From: Pelobates cultripes
Taxonomy: Eukaryota > Chordata > Amphibia > Anura > Pelobatidae
Direction: 5' to 3'
DNA: 64,000 bases
NCBI GenBank assembly: GCA_933207985.1
Contig: OW240921.1
Span: 21,303,046-21,367,045, forward strand
The position numbers and the translations under genes were made by a program. How positions within the stretch are numbered: the first letter of the stretch is position 1; the number at the start of each line of letters is the position of its first letter. Under the pieces are notes generated by a model. That model saw only the letters and a program-made list of their open reading frames with translations, did not search any database and was not told the DNA's origin. Shown here piece after piece: positions 22,861-34,600 of this stretch.

Positions 22861-25370
22861 ACTTTGAGTTTTATTATTTTGGAGCATTGCTCACACACTG
22901 CAGGTTACTGTAAATATTAAGGATATTGCTATGGAGCTCTGTAATACAGCAAAAACATATTGACATTACATGTGGCGGTAATTTAAAATTCTACTCTCCA
23001 TAAGGAGTGAATTTGAAACCCCCGATCTACAGCGCCCTCTTCTGTGTGACAGCAATAGTGACAGGTATGAGCAGGTAATGTGAATGGTACAACAGGAGGG
23101 TGCACTTTATTTGATTTTAGCTTTGATATGTACACATGTCCCCAATATGAATCACAAAATTCAAGGTGAGTTTCAAATTTAAGGTCAAAATTGCAGAAAT
23201 AGAAACATTCTCTAAGTCATCTATGCCTTCACTTCAGCTAATCTGGCCTTAAATTTGAATTCTCACTCTAGTAAATATCCCTGCATTTTGTATTTGATTG
23301 CCATTGAGAGCTATGACCTATTATCTTGTCCAAGGCTTTTAAGCTCCTTTCCCTTTAGTAAGGCATAATGTGCAGTCACGTTGGCAACTTGCCATATTTC
23401 CTCATTACCCTTTCTGAATTCACATGAATTCAATTCACCTTTTATTTTTGTTGAATAATTAGCTTTTTAATCTTTTTTCCCCTCTCCGCTGTGTTATATA
23501 CTGTTCATTTACAATGTGCCTTTTACACTTCCAAGCAGCTCTTCCGGTCGAAGACCAATCATAGGTGAGTTCTAAATCCAGCAGAAAATACATGGGAGTA
23601 ACAAGTAGGAAGAAAAAAAGATAATGGATCTCTTTCAAAGTTAATAATGAGGGGAAATAAGCCATTGAGGCGTTATGTAATGGTGTAGTCAATGCACACT
23701 TCAAACAAAATGTCTAAAAAAAATTATTCAAGCACTGGTGAAAGGTATAATCAGAACAAAAAGTTTAAACAATCACGCTCTTGATAATGTTGCAGAAAAT
23801 AAACAGAAAAAGTGATATTTGGTGCCATCCACTCAGCTCGGTCCCCCACTGTCCTTCTCTGCCTAAATTGGAGCATGTACTTCAAGCTTTAAAGGTCAAG
23901 ACTGCCCAAAATGTGTATTTTCAGTTGCTTAAATAATGGGGCATCTAGGCACCAAAACTACTACATGGTAGTGTTCAGGGGGCTATAAGATTTCAGAGCT
24001 ATCACCAAGTTCTAGTGCAAATTGTTTTGAGCAATGTGACCCAAATATTCTGACCCTGGGGCACGTGATGTGTATTGTGCTTACAGTGTTTAGACTGTCA
24101 CTTTAAAGAGGCTTCTGGACATTTATGGGTCTATTCTAAATAGCACTGGGGCCTTTGAGAAACTGTCATTATATTAATAGTTCCATTGGGTATGATATTG
24201 CAAGGCAACAAGTAAGTTCCCACAACCATAACGATCCCTGTATTGGGGAGAGAGGTCCAGAGGGCATATAGATCCATCGCTAACAAAGGAGCTTGTGGTC
24301 CAGCGGGCTTTATGTGAGGGGAGACACGGTATTTTGTTACACTGCTTAAAACAGCCTGACAAAACCCAGGACTTCGCTCACAGCCTCCTTAAACCATAAC
24401 TGCTGCAACAACTATAGCAGTATGGGTGCTTGGAGCCTCCTTATAATTGTTGTATGTGCTTTAAAAAAATACAAAGTTTTGCTCCAAAAGTCATTCTTTC
24501 AATGTCTTGCTTGCAACTTGCAGTGTTTGGTTTCTGGGACTTGATGTTCAGCTGTTATCTTTCTACAATACAGAGTTCACAACTGAACTACAACTCCCAT
24601 AACCACTTGACATGCCTATAAAGGGCAGCTGTGCAGCTATTAAAGGGATAAGCTCAGCACTGAGTAAGTAATACGCTTCATTATTGGCTGAGTCCCTGTT
24701 TTATAGAAGTTACGAAGCCTGGATATTTGCAGCAAAAGCAGGTACTTTAAATATGTTAATCTTTTATTCATTGCCTTTGCATGGTTTTTTTTTAGTGTAT
24801 TTTCTACGCAAGAATAAAAAGTTATCATTAGGATTGGAGAGTCACATAAAGCACTGACGTAGTGACTATATAATGTTATCTCATATAAAATAAACAATTA
24901 ATATTTTCTTTCAACTTCCTCTTTCTGTTCTTGTGAATCGCGTTGACATGAGGTCACTTTCTGTGTAAATACTCACAGCAAAAAATCCCCTTTTACATTA
25001 CATGCGCCTACTCTGAAGTAGAATATGGAACTGACTGGAGAATTGGAAAGTGTGATGCAATTAAACGGTAGGTTGTGAACAAGGTGCACATTTAAAGGAC
25101 AACTGTCACCAGAAATGTTAGAGATGGCATTTAAAAAAAAAAAAAGATGTATAAGTAAGTAAAACCTGACAATCTGGCCCCTATTTTCACTGAACACTAG
25201 ATCCCTCTACCATATAATACACCTTCGGTCAGGCTGAGATAGAATCCAACCGTTAGACTCCTGCTTCTCCCCCTGCATAGGGTGGTGGTGTCATCAGCCA
25301 TCGCCCTGTGTGCTCTTCTAAGCAGGATTATAACAGGGTTATTAACTGTACACCGGAGTTTGTTCGAATG
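22861..25370. other. No gene recognised; scattered MITE-like fragments
   Basis: Short segments such as TTTAAAGGACAACTGTCACC (about 25091) and TGTCACTTTAAAGAGG (about 24099) resemble ends of TTAA elements, but partner ends were not identified. Open frames are short and lack family motifs. Confidence 0.5.
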
Positions 25371-25379
25371 GGGAAAACA

Positions 25380-26080
25380 GCTGAATTCTGACCATATTGG
25401 CAATTTACAGATTGACCAAAGTCAAATGCAGTCAAGATACAGTCGGTCCGACCGATTCTGAAACACTGGTTGAGAAAATCTGAAATGTGTACATCTAAAC
25501 CAATTTACAGCACCAGGATTGCAGATTTATCAATGACCATATGGTGGCCGGTGATAAAACGAATGCATCCGGTAGGATACCTGCTCCCACATTATCACTC
25601 ACTTGCTATTTGTAAGGTAATGATAATTTGAAGACCCATTTGCCCGCTGGCAGGCAGTGGGCAATAATGAAACACCCATGGCGGTGTCAGGATTAGTTAT
25701 GCGGCAGCCGGTCAGTGCTTGCTAGCCAGCTGCCACATTGAAATAGTAAAAAAAATATTAAATATTATAGGGGTCAATAAGCCAATAAGTCTACTAAACA
25801 TTAAAACTAGCGACTAGGCAGCCATTGCTGTCCACTTGATTAAAAAAAAAGGAGGGGAGGGGGGGTGCTCCCCTAACTCATGCCTGCCAGTGGATGGGGG
25901 ACCAGGAGTATAAGGGGGAAACTAGTGTCTCCTTCCCCAGCCCATGCCAGCGTCCTATTAACTATACAATGACGGGACTGATAAAGAGAGGACCCTGGTG
26001 CAAGAAATTTTTTTTGGCTCCCTCTAGCGCAGGCATGGTCAAAAGGTAGATACCCATGTTGTACAACTTCCACAAATCAT
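25380..26080. mobile_element. Old interspersed repeat, inverted relative of 29936-30560
   Basis: Blocks such as AATGCAGTCA, GTCTACTAAACATTA, a G-rich tract with CTCATGCC and an AATGCATCCGG-type segment recur in the opposite orientation at 29936-30560. The pair flanks SF3B5. Divergence is high and no termini or coding region could be defined. Confidence 0.4.
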
Positions 26081-26479
26081 TGCCAGCCGGCAAAATAATA
26101 ACCAGGCCGCAACAAAAAACAATCGATCTTCACCCATAAAGGGCTCGTAGCAGAATGAGTGCTCCTCCAGAGGAAAGCCCTTTTATAAGCTTTCCAGGCT
26201 ATCACAAAGCTTAGGAGAATTTCCTGTACTTTGCCACATGACCAAGAATGCTCTGATTGGTTGGCTAGTAAATCAAACAATGACAGTGAAGTACAGAAAG
26301 TGAGAAACTTATTAGGGCCCCCACCTGCTGACATAGGTATATCTATTAGGGGCATCACACACTGGCTATGTTGGGGCCAGAGGAGGGGACACAGTCTCCC
26401 CTTACCAGAAATAACTGGGTTTCTGGTTCAAAACACCAGCAATGGTGGGGGGCAGGGGAGGAGACACTAAGTGACCCTC

Positions 26480-26990
26480 TTTACTACACAACTGCCATCA
26501 GAAATTTTAGGGCCCCTTACACAGCTCAAGGTCTGGGCCCCTGGGGGTTCACACCTGCTAGGTGTGTAATGGATGAAGTGTGTGTGTACATTTCTGATGG
26601 GAGTGGGTTCTGTGAGGAGTAAGCATTTCCTTTAATAATAATAATAAAAAGTATATTTTTATTTTATTCCTTTCCCTCTATATACCTTACCTGTAACCAG
26701 GAAGAAGGGGCATTACACTAGAGCTCAAATCTCAGGCACCACGTCATCAAGGCAACTAGGAATTTTGAGCAGGTCAACAGATAGGAGCATGCAGGCACTG
26801 GTTGTAAACCAGCAGAAAGTGGAGGCGGCAACTGGCCGGCCATGTAAAACCAAGGCAGCGAGGAACCGCTCTGCTCCTTTGCTCGCTGTTTACTGATGCC
26901 AGGTCCCGAAACATGAGGTCACTCCAGCATTACTACACATCACACAAGAGAGCAGAGCAGGGAGACGACAGCCCCACTGGACCCCAGGGG
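26480..26990 (-). mobile_element. Decayed hAT-type fragment of the GGGCCC-rich family
   Basis: CTGCCATCAGAAATTTTAGG and ACACAGCTCAAGGTCTGGGC match, in inverted order, the right end of the 21065-21597 element. Downstream GC-rich sequence and an ACTGATGCC segment also match. Flanking duplications are not preserved. Confidence 0.55.
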
Positions 26991-27029
26991 AAGCCAATTT
27001 ACTCTAACTCTCCCAAAGGCAGGGAGGAT

Positions 27030-27424
27030 TTAAAGGACCACTATAGTGCCAGGAAAACAAACATTTCCTGGCACTATAGTGCCCCGAGGGTGCCCCCCTC
27101 CCGCCAGGCTGAAGTTTAAAGAAGGGGTTAAATACTTACCTTTCTCCAGCGCCAGGGACTCTCCTCGTCCCAGCATTGGCTGAATGCGAAGCAAGAGCCG
27201 CACACGCGCATTCAGTGCATAGGAAAGCATTCCCAATGCTTTCCTATGGATGCTTGCATCTTCTCACTGTGAAAATCAGTGAGAAGCACAGAAGCGCCTC
27301 TAGCGGCTGGATTAACCCATATGTAAACATAGGTTTACAGGTGCAGGGTTAACCCTAGAGAGACATGGCACCCAGACCACTTCATTGAGCTGAAGTGGTC
27401 TGGGTGCCTATAGTGGTCCTTTAA
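27030..27424 (+). mobile_element. TTAA MITE, family C, complete
   Basis: TTAAAGGACCACTATAGTGC at the left and CTATAGTGGTCCTTTAA at the right are inverted termini bounded by TTAA (30-33 and 421-424 of the 27,000s). Internal landmarks shared with the copies at 35414, 47942 and 49345 include a second GGCACTATAGTGCC palindrome, GGGTTAAATACTTACC, TTTCTCCAGCGCC and a GAAGTGGTCTGGGTGCC hairpin. No coding capacity is evident. Confidence 0.88.
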
Positions 27425-27714
27425 ATTTTTTTTTTTTATTTTCTGTGTCTGAGTGTGTGTATATGTGTTTGTTTAGGTGACTCCTAGATTCCAAGCAAAT
27501 TTGTCAAGCCCTGCATTATACTCTCTGGTGTTCTATCAGTGCTGCCAATGTAACCCACAGCAACACTCAAAAGGTGCCCACTAGAGGACACTGACAAAAG
27601 TGGAACCTTCAATTACTTCACAAGTGTGACCGCAGCGTGTATATTTACATATACACACACACGTTGGACTCATGGCCTCCAGGACTTTGTTTTTGCTGCC
27701 GGCCTTCAGCCACT

Positions 27715-27992
27715 TGCCTTTATCCAGCACCAGTGACCTCACCTCACCCCCCCCACCCATTGGCTCAAGTGGAGCTGAATGCGCACGCACAGAACCACGT
27801 GTGCATTAAAAATGCCCATTGGAGAGCATTACCCAAGCGGCCTCTGCCAGCCACTAGAGACTGGATTAACCCTGCAGTGTAAACATAGCAGTTTCTCTGA
27901 AACTGCAATGTTGACAGCTGCAGGGTTAAAACTAGAGGGACCTGGCACCCCATTGAGATGAAGTGGTCTGGGTGCCTATAGTGGTCCTTTAA
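27715..27992 (+). mobile_element. TTAA MITE, family C, left-truncated
   Basis: The right end GAAGTGGTCTGGGTGCC plus TATAGTGGTCCTTTAA and internal GAATGCGCACGC and GGATTAACCC segments match family C. The left terminus is absent. 27993-28198 holds no gene. Confidence 0.7.
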
Positions 27993-28198
27993 GAGGCCCC
28001 ACCTACCACGGGGACACCAACTTCTGATAGAGAAAAAACATCCATCGTTTGGAAAAAATAAATAAAACTGCTTTAATCATGATGCTATTCCCCCCCCCAG
28101 TAAAGAACTGCGACACAGTACATTAGGCTTATTGTCTTATTACTAAAAACTACATTTCACAACAAGAAAAACTGAAAGATGAAAAAAAAAAATTAATT

Positions 28199-28204
28199 TT
28201 TATT
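28199..28204 (-). terminator. Probable SF3B5 poly(A) signal (AATAAA)
   Basis: On the minus strand AATAAA lies about 470 nt beyond the SF3B5 stop codon, after the tandem-repeat 3' region. It is followed by a T-rich stretch that fits a downstream element. Inferred from position and motif only. Confidence 0.5.
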
Positions 28205-28359
28205 TATCGACAAAAAAACAAAACCAATATCAGAATAAAGTCTTAGAGAAGCGATCCATCCCGGCGGATAAAGTCCAGGAATCCCATTAACAGACTGCAG
28301 ACACGGTGACTGTCCATACCGGGGGCTCAGACCCGGGGGGGGGGTTTAGGGTGTCCCTG

Positions 28360-28700
28360 TAATGTGAGGCCGGTAGGTGCCCCCGGTCGGTACCCGCAGT
28401 CCCCCAGTCGGCCGGCGGTGGGGGGTTAGGGGGTCCCTGTGATGCCGGTAGGTGCCCTCGGTCCCGGGTTACGAGTCGTCCGGTTTGTCTGCCGGCGGGG
28501 TGGTGGTTAGGGGGGTCCCTGTGATGCCGGTAGGTGCCCCCCATTCCCCCCGGTAGGTAGGTCTCTCCGGTTACGAGTCGTCCGGTTTGTCTGCCGGCGG
28601 TGTGGGGTTAGGGGGTGCCTGTGATGCCGGTAGGTGCCCCCGCAGTCCCCCCGGTAGGTCCCCCAGACGGTTACGAGTCGTCCGGTTTGTCTGCCGGCGG
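28360..28700 (-). repeat. ~100-bp tandem repeat overlapping the SF3B5 stop codon
   Basis: The motif TTACGAGTCGTCCGGTTTGT plus CTGCCGGCGG begins at 28469, 28571 and 28671, spacings of 102 and 100 bp, and is identical over 30 bp in all three. The third copy is the end of the SF3B5 coding region (nine codons plus stop). A more decayed unit lies at about 28370-28465. The rest of each unit is GTTAGGGGGTCCCTGTGATG and CCGGTAGGTGCCCC, which forms the 3' UTR. Confidence 0.92.
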
Positions 28701-28931
28701 GCCGCACGGTTGCAGCATTTTCTCCATGAGGTTGAAGCGGACCCGGGCTTTGCTCTCGTTCTCGGCGGCCGCGAAGTAGTTGAGGAGGTCGAAGTGGCCC
28801 ATGTAGGAGCAGTACGAGTCCCGGTGCTGGTTCACCAGCCATTCCCACTTGGTGGTGTCCGCGTGGCCGGTGCCGATGTATTTGGACTGGAGGTGCTCGA
28901 GCTGGCTGTGGATGGTGTACCGGTCCGTCAT
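28671..28931 (-). CDS. SF3B5: Splicing factor 3b subunit 5 (SF3b10), complete single exon
   Basis: The 86-codon frame starts MTDRYTIHSQLEHLQSKYIG and ends GPPADKPDDS. Length and sequence match vertebrate SF3B5 (86 residues) nearly throughout; by recollection the human protein differs mainly at the extreme C-terminus. The product is a small core subunit of the SF3b complex of U2 snRNP, binding SF3B1 and SF3B3 and helping branch-point recognition in the nucleus. The ATG is supported by homology, and the gene is intronless, as in other vertebrates. The last nine codons and stop fall inside a tandem repeat that continues into the 3' UTR. The upstream 5' flank is CpG-rich (28930-29060), fitting a housekeeping promoter. 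An intact, highly conserved frame argues against a processed pseudogene, although a recent retrocopy cannot be excluded from one window. Confidence 0.97.
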   Translation of the reverse strand: MTDRYTIHSQLEHLQSKYIGTGHADTTKWEWLVNQHRDSYCSYMGHFDLLNYFAAAENESKARVRFNLMEKMLQPCGPPADKPDDS

Positions 28932-29075
28932 GGCCGCTCTCTGCCGGGAAACACACACACACGGTGACCGGAAACAACCAACTGCCGGGAACTGACCGGG
29001 AGCGCACGGAGGGGCCTGGTGTGAGGCTGGCAGCGTGAGCGGATATGACGTAGGCGGAGGAGGAGAGCTACCGGA
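28932..29075 (-). promoter_or_regulatory. CpG-rich SF3B5 promoter/5' UTR region
   Basis: The sequence immediately upstream of the SF3B5 ATG is GC- and CpG-rich, with ACCGGAAGT-type ETS-like motifs on the plus strand near 29070 (GCTACCGGAAGTCAT) and a GTGACCGGAAAC segment. No TATA box is visible. CpG content plus ETS-like sites fits a housekeeping promoter. The start site is not determined. Confidence 0.5.
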
Positions 29076-29104
29076 AGTCATAAACACGTGACCAAACCAG
29101 CCAG

Positions 29105-29935
29105 CTCTTATTGTTATACATAGACCCCCCCATACCCTCCCCCTCATTGTGTAATAGGCTCCCCATTATTATTAGGACCCCCTGACCCCCCTCATTGTGT
29201 AATAGGCTCCCCATTATTATTAGGACCCCCAGACCCCCCTCATTGTGTAATAGGTTCCCCCTTATTAGGACCCCTGACCCCTCATTGTGTAATGGTTCCC
29301 CCCTGACCCTCATGTAATAGGGACCCCTCCCCTCATTGTGTAATAGGTTCCCATTATTATTAGGACCCCATGACCCCTCATTGTGTAATAGGCTCATAAT
29401 TAGGGACCCCTGATCCCCTCATTGTGTAATAGGTTCCCATTGTTATTATTAGGACCCTGACCCCCTCATTGTGTAATAGGTTCCCTAGGGACCCCTGACC
29501 CTCATTGTGTGGTAATAGGTTCCCCATTATTACTTATTGGTACCCATGGACCCCCTCATTGTGTAATAGGTTCTCTCACCCTCATTGTGTAATAGGTTCC
29601 CCATTATTATTAGGACCCCTGACCCCCTCATTGTGTGTAATAGGTCCCATTATTATTAGGACCCCCGGACCCTCATTGTGTAATAGGACCCCCCCTCATT
29701 TGGCTATTAGGACCCCATGACCCTCATTGTGTAATAGGCTCCCTTATAATAGGGACCCCTCATTGGTAATAGGGACCCCATGACCCCTGTGTAATAGGTT
29801 CCCTTATTATTAGGACTCCTGACCCCCTTGTGTAATAGGTCCCCTTACATAGGGGACCCCTGATCCCTCATGTGTAATAGGGACCCCTGACCCCCTCATT
29901 GTGTAATAGGTTCCACCTTGTTATTAGGACCCCCT
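29105..29935. repeat. Irregular minisatellite upstream of SF3B5
   Basis: Units built from CCCCTCATTGTGTAATAGGT, TCCCCATTATTATTAGGACC and CCTGACC repeat roughly every 45-65 bp, about 16 times, with frequent internal deletions. The array starts about 170 bp upstream of the SF3B5 ATG. Both strands give short spurious frames. Confidence 0.92.
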
Positions 29936-30560
29936 GACATGAGTGATGGGGGCCAGGGGAGGGGACACTCCCCCCCCCACCTTATAGATAATGCCCTCCA
30001 GTTGTAGGTAATAGCCCCCCTATCCCCATCCCCCCCATCCATTATACTTTGGACCCTCCTGGCATGGGTGGTGGAGTCCAAGGGAGGGGACCCTAGATCC
30101 CCCCCAATTATAGATAATACCCCCACCCCTTTATTACACTAGTCCCCCCACCTTTTCTAGCAACTGAAGAGCAATAGGTGCCCAGTCTCTAAATATAATG
30201 TTTAGTAGACATGCTGGGGGCATATGGATTTTTTTATTTTATTTTATTTTCATGTGGCGGCTTGTTTTCTAGTGCTGGCCAGTCACCACATAGTTAACAC
30301 TTAGGCCGCCCAGTGAGTGATTATTTGCGTTCGAGAATCTTGCCAAATGCATTCAGTTCATCACCTGCCGCCAATTCCGGTGGTGTAGACTGGGTTCAGA
30401 TGCGAAAATCTCAGATTTTCTGAATTCGTCCGAACTAATGTTACAGAATCGTCGAAACAACCGAATCCTGACTGCATTTTGCTTTGCTAAATCTGTGAAT
30501 TCCAATGCAGTCATAATTCGGTCGTTTTCACCGGATTTTGTCCATTCCTTACACTTTATA
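29936..30560. mobile_element. Old interspersed repeat, inverted relative of 25380-26080
   Basis: It shares, in reverse orientation, AATGTTTAGTAGAC, CAAATGCATTC and TGACTGCATTT blocks and the G-rich/C-rich border with 25380-26080. The family was not identified. 30561-31609 contains short decayed repeat segments of the TTTGGCTAAT type but no gene. Confidence 0.4.
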
Positions 30561-31539
30561 GTTTTCCCTTATGCCAATAGCTCAGAAGCAAGTAAACCTA
30601 CTCTGTGTGTATGACATCTCTGTTTTTATTCAGTTTTGCTAGCCATTTCCTCACTTTTTCAATGAATGAATACTTGCTAGGAGAGCCATTTTTTTTTTAA
30701 CTCTTACAGGGTCAATCAGTAAAGTGAGAATTCAAAGTGGATTTCACATTTAAAGCCAGCGTAGCTGAATTATTTTATTTCAATTTGGCTAATCCTTTAC
30801 ATTGCCCTTATGAAAACCATGGGAGAGCTCTACTCATCCCTTAAATTATTTGTGTGTAAGTGTATGCTTTATCCTTGAAAAGGGAGAATGAAGTGGAGCG
30901 TAGGGTGAGAAAATTAAATTTGCATTTGAGTTGGAAGACTTTTCGCCTTATCCAGATCCCATGTACTTTGGCGTTCTTGTTGGGTATCATGCCAGAAAAG
31001 CAGAATTATTATTTGCACTCTACATTATATTTGGGTGTCTATTCACTTAACAGCGAATTGCGGTGACTTTATAACCAGGTTGCAAAATGTAGGCCACACT
31101 GACCAAGCTGTAAAAAAATGTCCAACTTGACCAAATTGTAGACTTCACCCTATTTTAGCCTAAATTTGGCTAATCAGTAACACATTTCGTTTTTTTTTTT
31201 TTAGTAAATAGACCCATTTTGTTATAACTGATCATCCTTTTCATATACTGTATAGCCAGCTGTGATTTTCTGATAAACATAATATCAAAGGAATGTAAAA
31301 TTGGATTTTTATCTTATTTGCAGCCCATGGTCAATTCTCCACCATTTCAACTTGAGTGAATAAGCCCCATACTGTACAGGACAGCTACACTGTATCAGGG
31401 ATGTGCTCCTAGCAACAGATGACAAATCCATCTTTTGACTCTCACAGGCTGCCAGCAGGAGGAGACTTTGGTAACTTTAACGTCCTACTTTGGAATTACC
31501 CATATTGATGTCTCCTCCTCTGCCACTTGTGTACATCTT

Positions 31540-31609
31540 TGTCACACCAGGAAGCTGGGACTTTATTACTTAACAGGAACAAAGCAGTGAGGAGTGGACC
31601 AGCTGCAAG
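31540..31609 (+). promoter_or_regulatory. Putative 5' UTR/proximal region of the Ig receptor gene
   Basis: No TATA box is evident. An ETS-like CAGGAAGCTGG lies at about 31549. A purine at position -3 gives the ATG at 31610 an acceptable translation context. The transcription start is unknown. Confidence 0.3.
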
Positions 31610-31670
31610 ATGCAGGGCTTAGTCTGGCTGACCCTTTTTTCTGTCTTTTGTGTTTTTTCTGCCAAAGAAG
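31610..31670 (+). CDS. Ig receptor exon 1: start and signal peptide
   Basis: It encodes MQGLVWLTLFSVFCVFSAKE and the first base of a Gly codon. The hydrophobic core LVWLTLFSVFCVF followed by SAKE is a typical cleavable signal, with cleavage probably after FSA. The donor is GTAAGT, phase 1. The next exon is 3.0 kb away. Confidence 0.88.
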
Positions 31671-34600
31671 GTAAGTGATCACGTGTACCCTGTGAATTAT
31701 TTATTGATGTATATTTATATGGAATTGTCTAGCCATTTAACACCTAGATGTGCTTTCACCTTTACAGAGGACAATCCCAAACTTAAAATGGACATTTATT
31801 GCTAAGAAAATGGTGGTCAAAAGATAGATTCTGCTAGGTGTTAAACTACATCTCCCCTGAATATTTGTCAGTATTTAGAAATGAGATCTAGGACAGTTGG
31901 TGAGGTCTATTGTCTGGGTACACCTGGCTGAGAACAAGTTTCTTATTTGGCGTGTAGGAGGGTGGTCATCTACAGAATGCATGTTAACCAGCTGGTTATT
32001 ATCTTGATTTTTGAGAACAAAAAAGTTTGTTGTTTTTTTTGTTGCATTGTGCTTTGCAGAATTGGTAATAAACACAATGCGTATCAGATATGTTGAACCT
32101 TTAGCTTTGACTTCCACCAGCCCCTCCTCTACATTTCACAGAGAGATCTGGGGGTTGTAGTTTACTTACAGCTGAAGGAGTGACTTTCATGTCTTTCAAA
32201 CTATTTCCATGATTGTAGAATTGTTAGCAGATCACAGAATTATTCACTTGGAGGTCTACTCACTAAACACCAAATTGTATCAAATTAAAACCTGAATGGT
32301 AAAATTTAGGCTAAATTAGATCAGGAAAAAATCTCTAGCTGAGCTATAGTCACTGCTTGCTTTTTCGCCTATAGTCTGTATTTTGGATTACAATTTACAA
32401 CAATTCAGAATTTTTGGTGATATCTTTAGACATTCAAAGTGAAATTGTAATACATTTGGCCAAAACAGCTGTGTTAGGAAAATTTCAAATGGGGAAAAAA
32501 AAGTTAAGTACTAAAATTAGAATGTTTAGTTCCCTAGGACAGTAGGAGACATCCAGGGCTGTCAAAGACTAAACCCTAAAATTGGAACAAACTTGAAATT
32601 GACCTAACCTTTAATGGAACAGATCATTCCTACCTGATCATAACCAAAATCCTCAAAATTATTAATAATTAAAAAAAATCTAGTAACTAAATAATGTATA
32701 TACAATTATTTGTTTAATGTATATACCTCTAGGTGCAACATTGTATGTACATTATTTTGTCACTAGGTTTTAAAAAACAAAACAAAAACAAACACATTTA
32801 AATGAGGAAAATTCTCCTAGTACGTCATGCATCCAATTTAGCTATTTAGGACATTTTTCTTTTTCCTTTAAATTTACTTTCAGTTTGCACTTTAATGAAT
32901 AACCCTGTGGGTGTCTGGCTCAGTAACCTATATTTCACAGTGTTATTATTGTAATTGCTAATCATATTGCGTTGACGCCCTCTTAAGTACATTTGTTTGC
33001 ATTATTATTGAAGCTGAGTATAAGTGTTTGCGTATGTATTACTTTCACTTTTCGTGCACTCAATAAACTAACCTAAAGGGACACTAAAATCGCTGTTACT
33101 TTTGTAGATTATTAAAGTGGTTATGGTGCAAGGAATCTTTGAGTGTAGTCAGTCTTTTTTTTTTTTTTAACCTATTTTGTACAGATTCCTTAACACAGGG
33201 CTCTCCCAGCATCCATAGCATGCCTCCCAATTGCTGCTGACCTTATTCCTTCCAAGGTTGGATGGCAGTGATAGGTTGTGAGATGGTAGGGGGTTAAAAT
33301 TGCAGCCACAGCCTGCTGTTGCTGTCTAAAATTTCTATAATTCTAATGAGAAAATGAACCAAATGCATTACCACTGGCACCAAGAGAACCCATTAAAAAA
33401 AAAAACTAAAAAAAAACCAGTTTAAAAGGGTTTAAACATAAACTGGCGGGACTGATAACAACCATAACCACTGTAAAATGCTGGTTATGAAGCACAGTTT
33501 CCTTTTATCTAAAAAGCACTCTGTCACCTTTACGATGACTTATGTTTTTTTTATTCTGCCTATATATTGTGCACCCTGGATAACAAATGTATAAATGAGC
33601 AAATATTAAACTAAAATTGTTTCCTCCTCGTGTCCTGTGCTGTTTTTTGGCCCCAAGCTAACCACGTGATAGTAGTACATAACTTACTATGGTCTGTAAT
33701 AAATCCCAGAATGCGTTGGTCTTGGGACAGATTATTCTTTGTTAGTTGAGGTATAAAACGTGTTTGCAGCTGGTTTGCCATGCAACAGATTGTTGCTTTT
33801 AACATTTTAATATTTTTTTTCTTCTTCTTCTAATTGTTTAACCGGTGCAGGACTCTGGTGTTAGACCAGATTTCCAGAGAATTTTTGCCATTCCTGTAAC
33901 ATTAATTTGCTACATAGTAACTCTGTGCCAATCTTACTTAGGCCTTGTTTCTATTTTAATAACAACAAATACTGGCAGTAATTGAGAGGTGTGTCACACT
34001 GTAATGTTATTTAATAGGACAGTAGAGTCACACGTCTCATGTTAAATGAGGCGGATCTGGAAAGGTACACAGGAGTGCACATGAACAGGTCTACACCTGA
34101 AATATAGAGAAAGAATAGACCTTTATAGGTTTAGGTTTTGTTTAGGTCTTGATTAGCTACAAATCTTTCAAATTGACACATTCATGTGAGGGGAATTTGA
34201 ATGAAGCTGTAACCACGCCAAGCCTATTCCAGGACATTTTGTGAATTTACAGTGACCTCAACAACTACTACATACCACCCAATAGTTCCGTATTAGATGA
34301 TTCAGTCCAGTGTTCGGGTCTCCCCATACAGTTCAGTATGAGCACATCAACACACGTACTTGCACTGTGCTCATTATCCCGATGGGCAGAATGGTTCAGA
34401 AGTACTTTGTGTACGCAAAGGCATTCTTGCATGAAATCCAAGAGGTCATCATTAGAAATTAATTTTTAAACCCTCTCCATGTGGCCTTGACAGCAGCAGT
34501 CCTTTAAGTTAGCTATTTTATTAGTGTGTTTCTCTATTATCTGTTTATGTGTTAGAACTATATCTGACAATCTGTTTTGGAAGTCCATGGTTTCATCTAT

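Noticed and set aside
22113..22920. Repeated LLLWISVIHSNTIHI-type and FECITEIHSNKL-type open frames resembling a repeat protein
   Set aside because: The 54-bp unit is a multiple of three, so every stop-free frame stays open through the array. No start context, splice sites or non-repeat coding flank it.
28507..29007. 166-codon minus-strand frame overlapping SF3B5 in another frame
   Set aside because: It is a shadow of the GC-rich SF3B5 sequence and its 3' repeat. The true protein is the conserved 86-residue frame.
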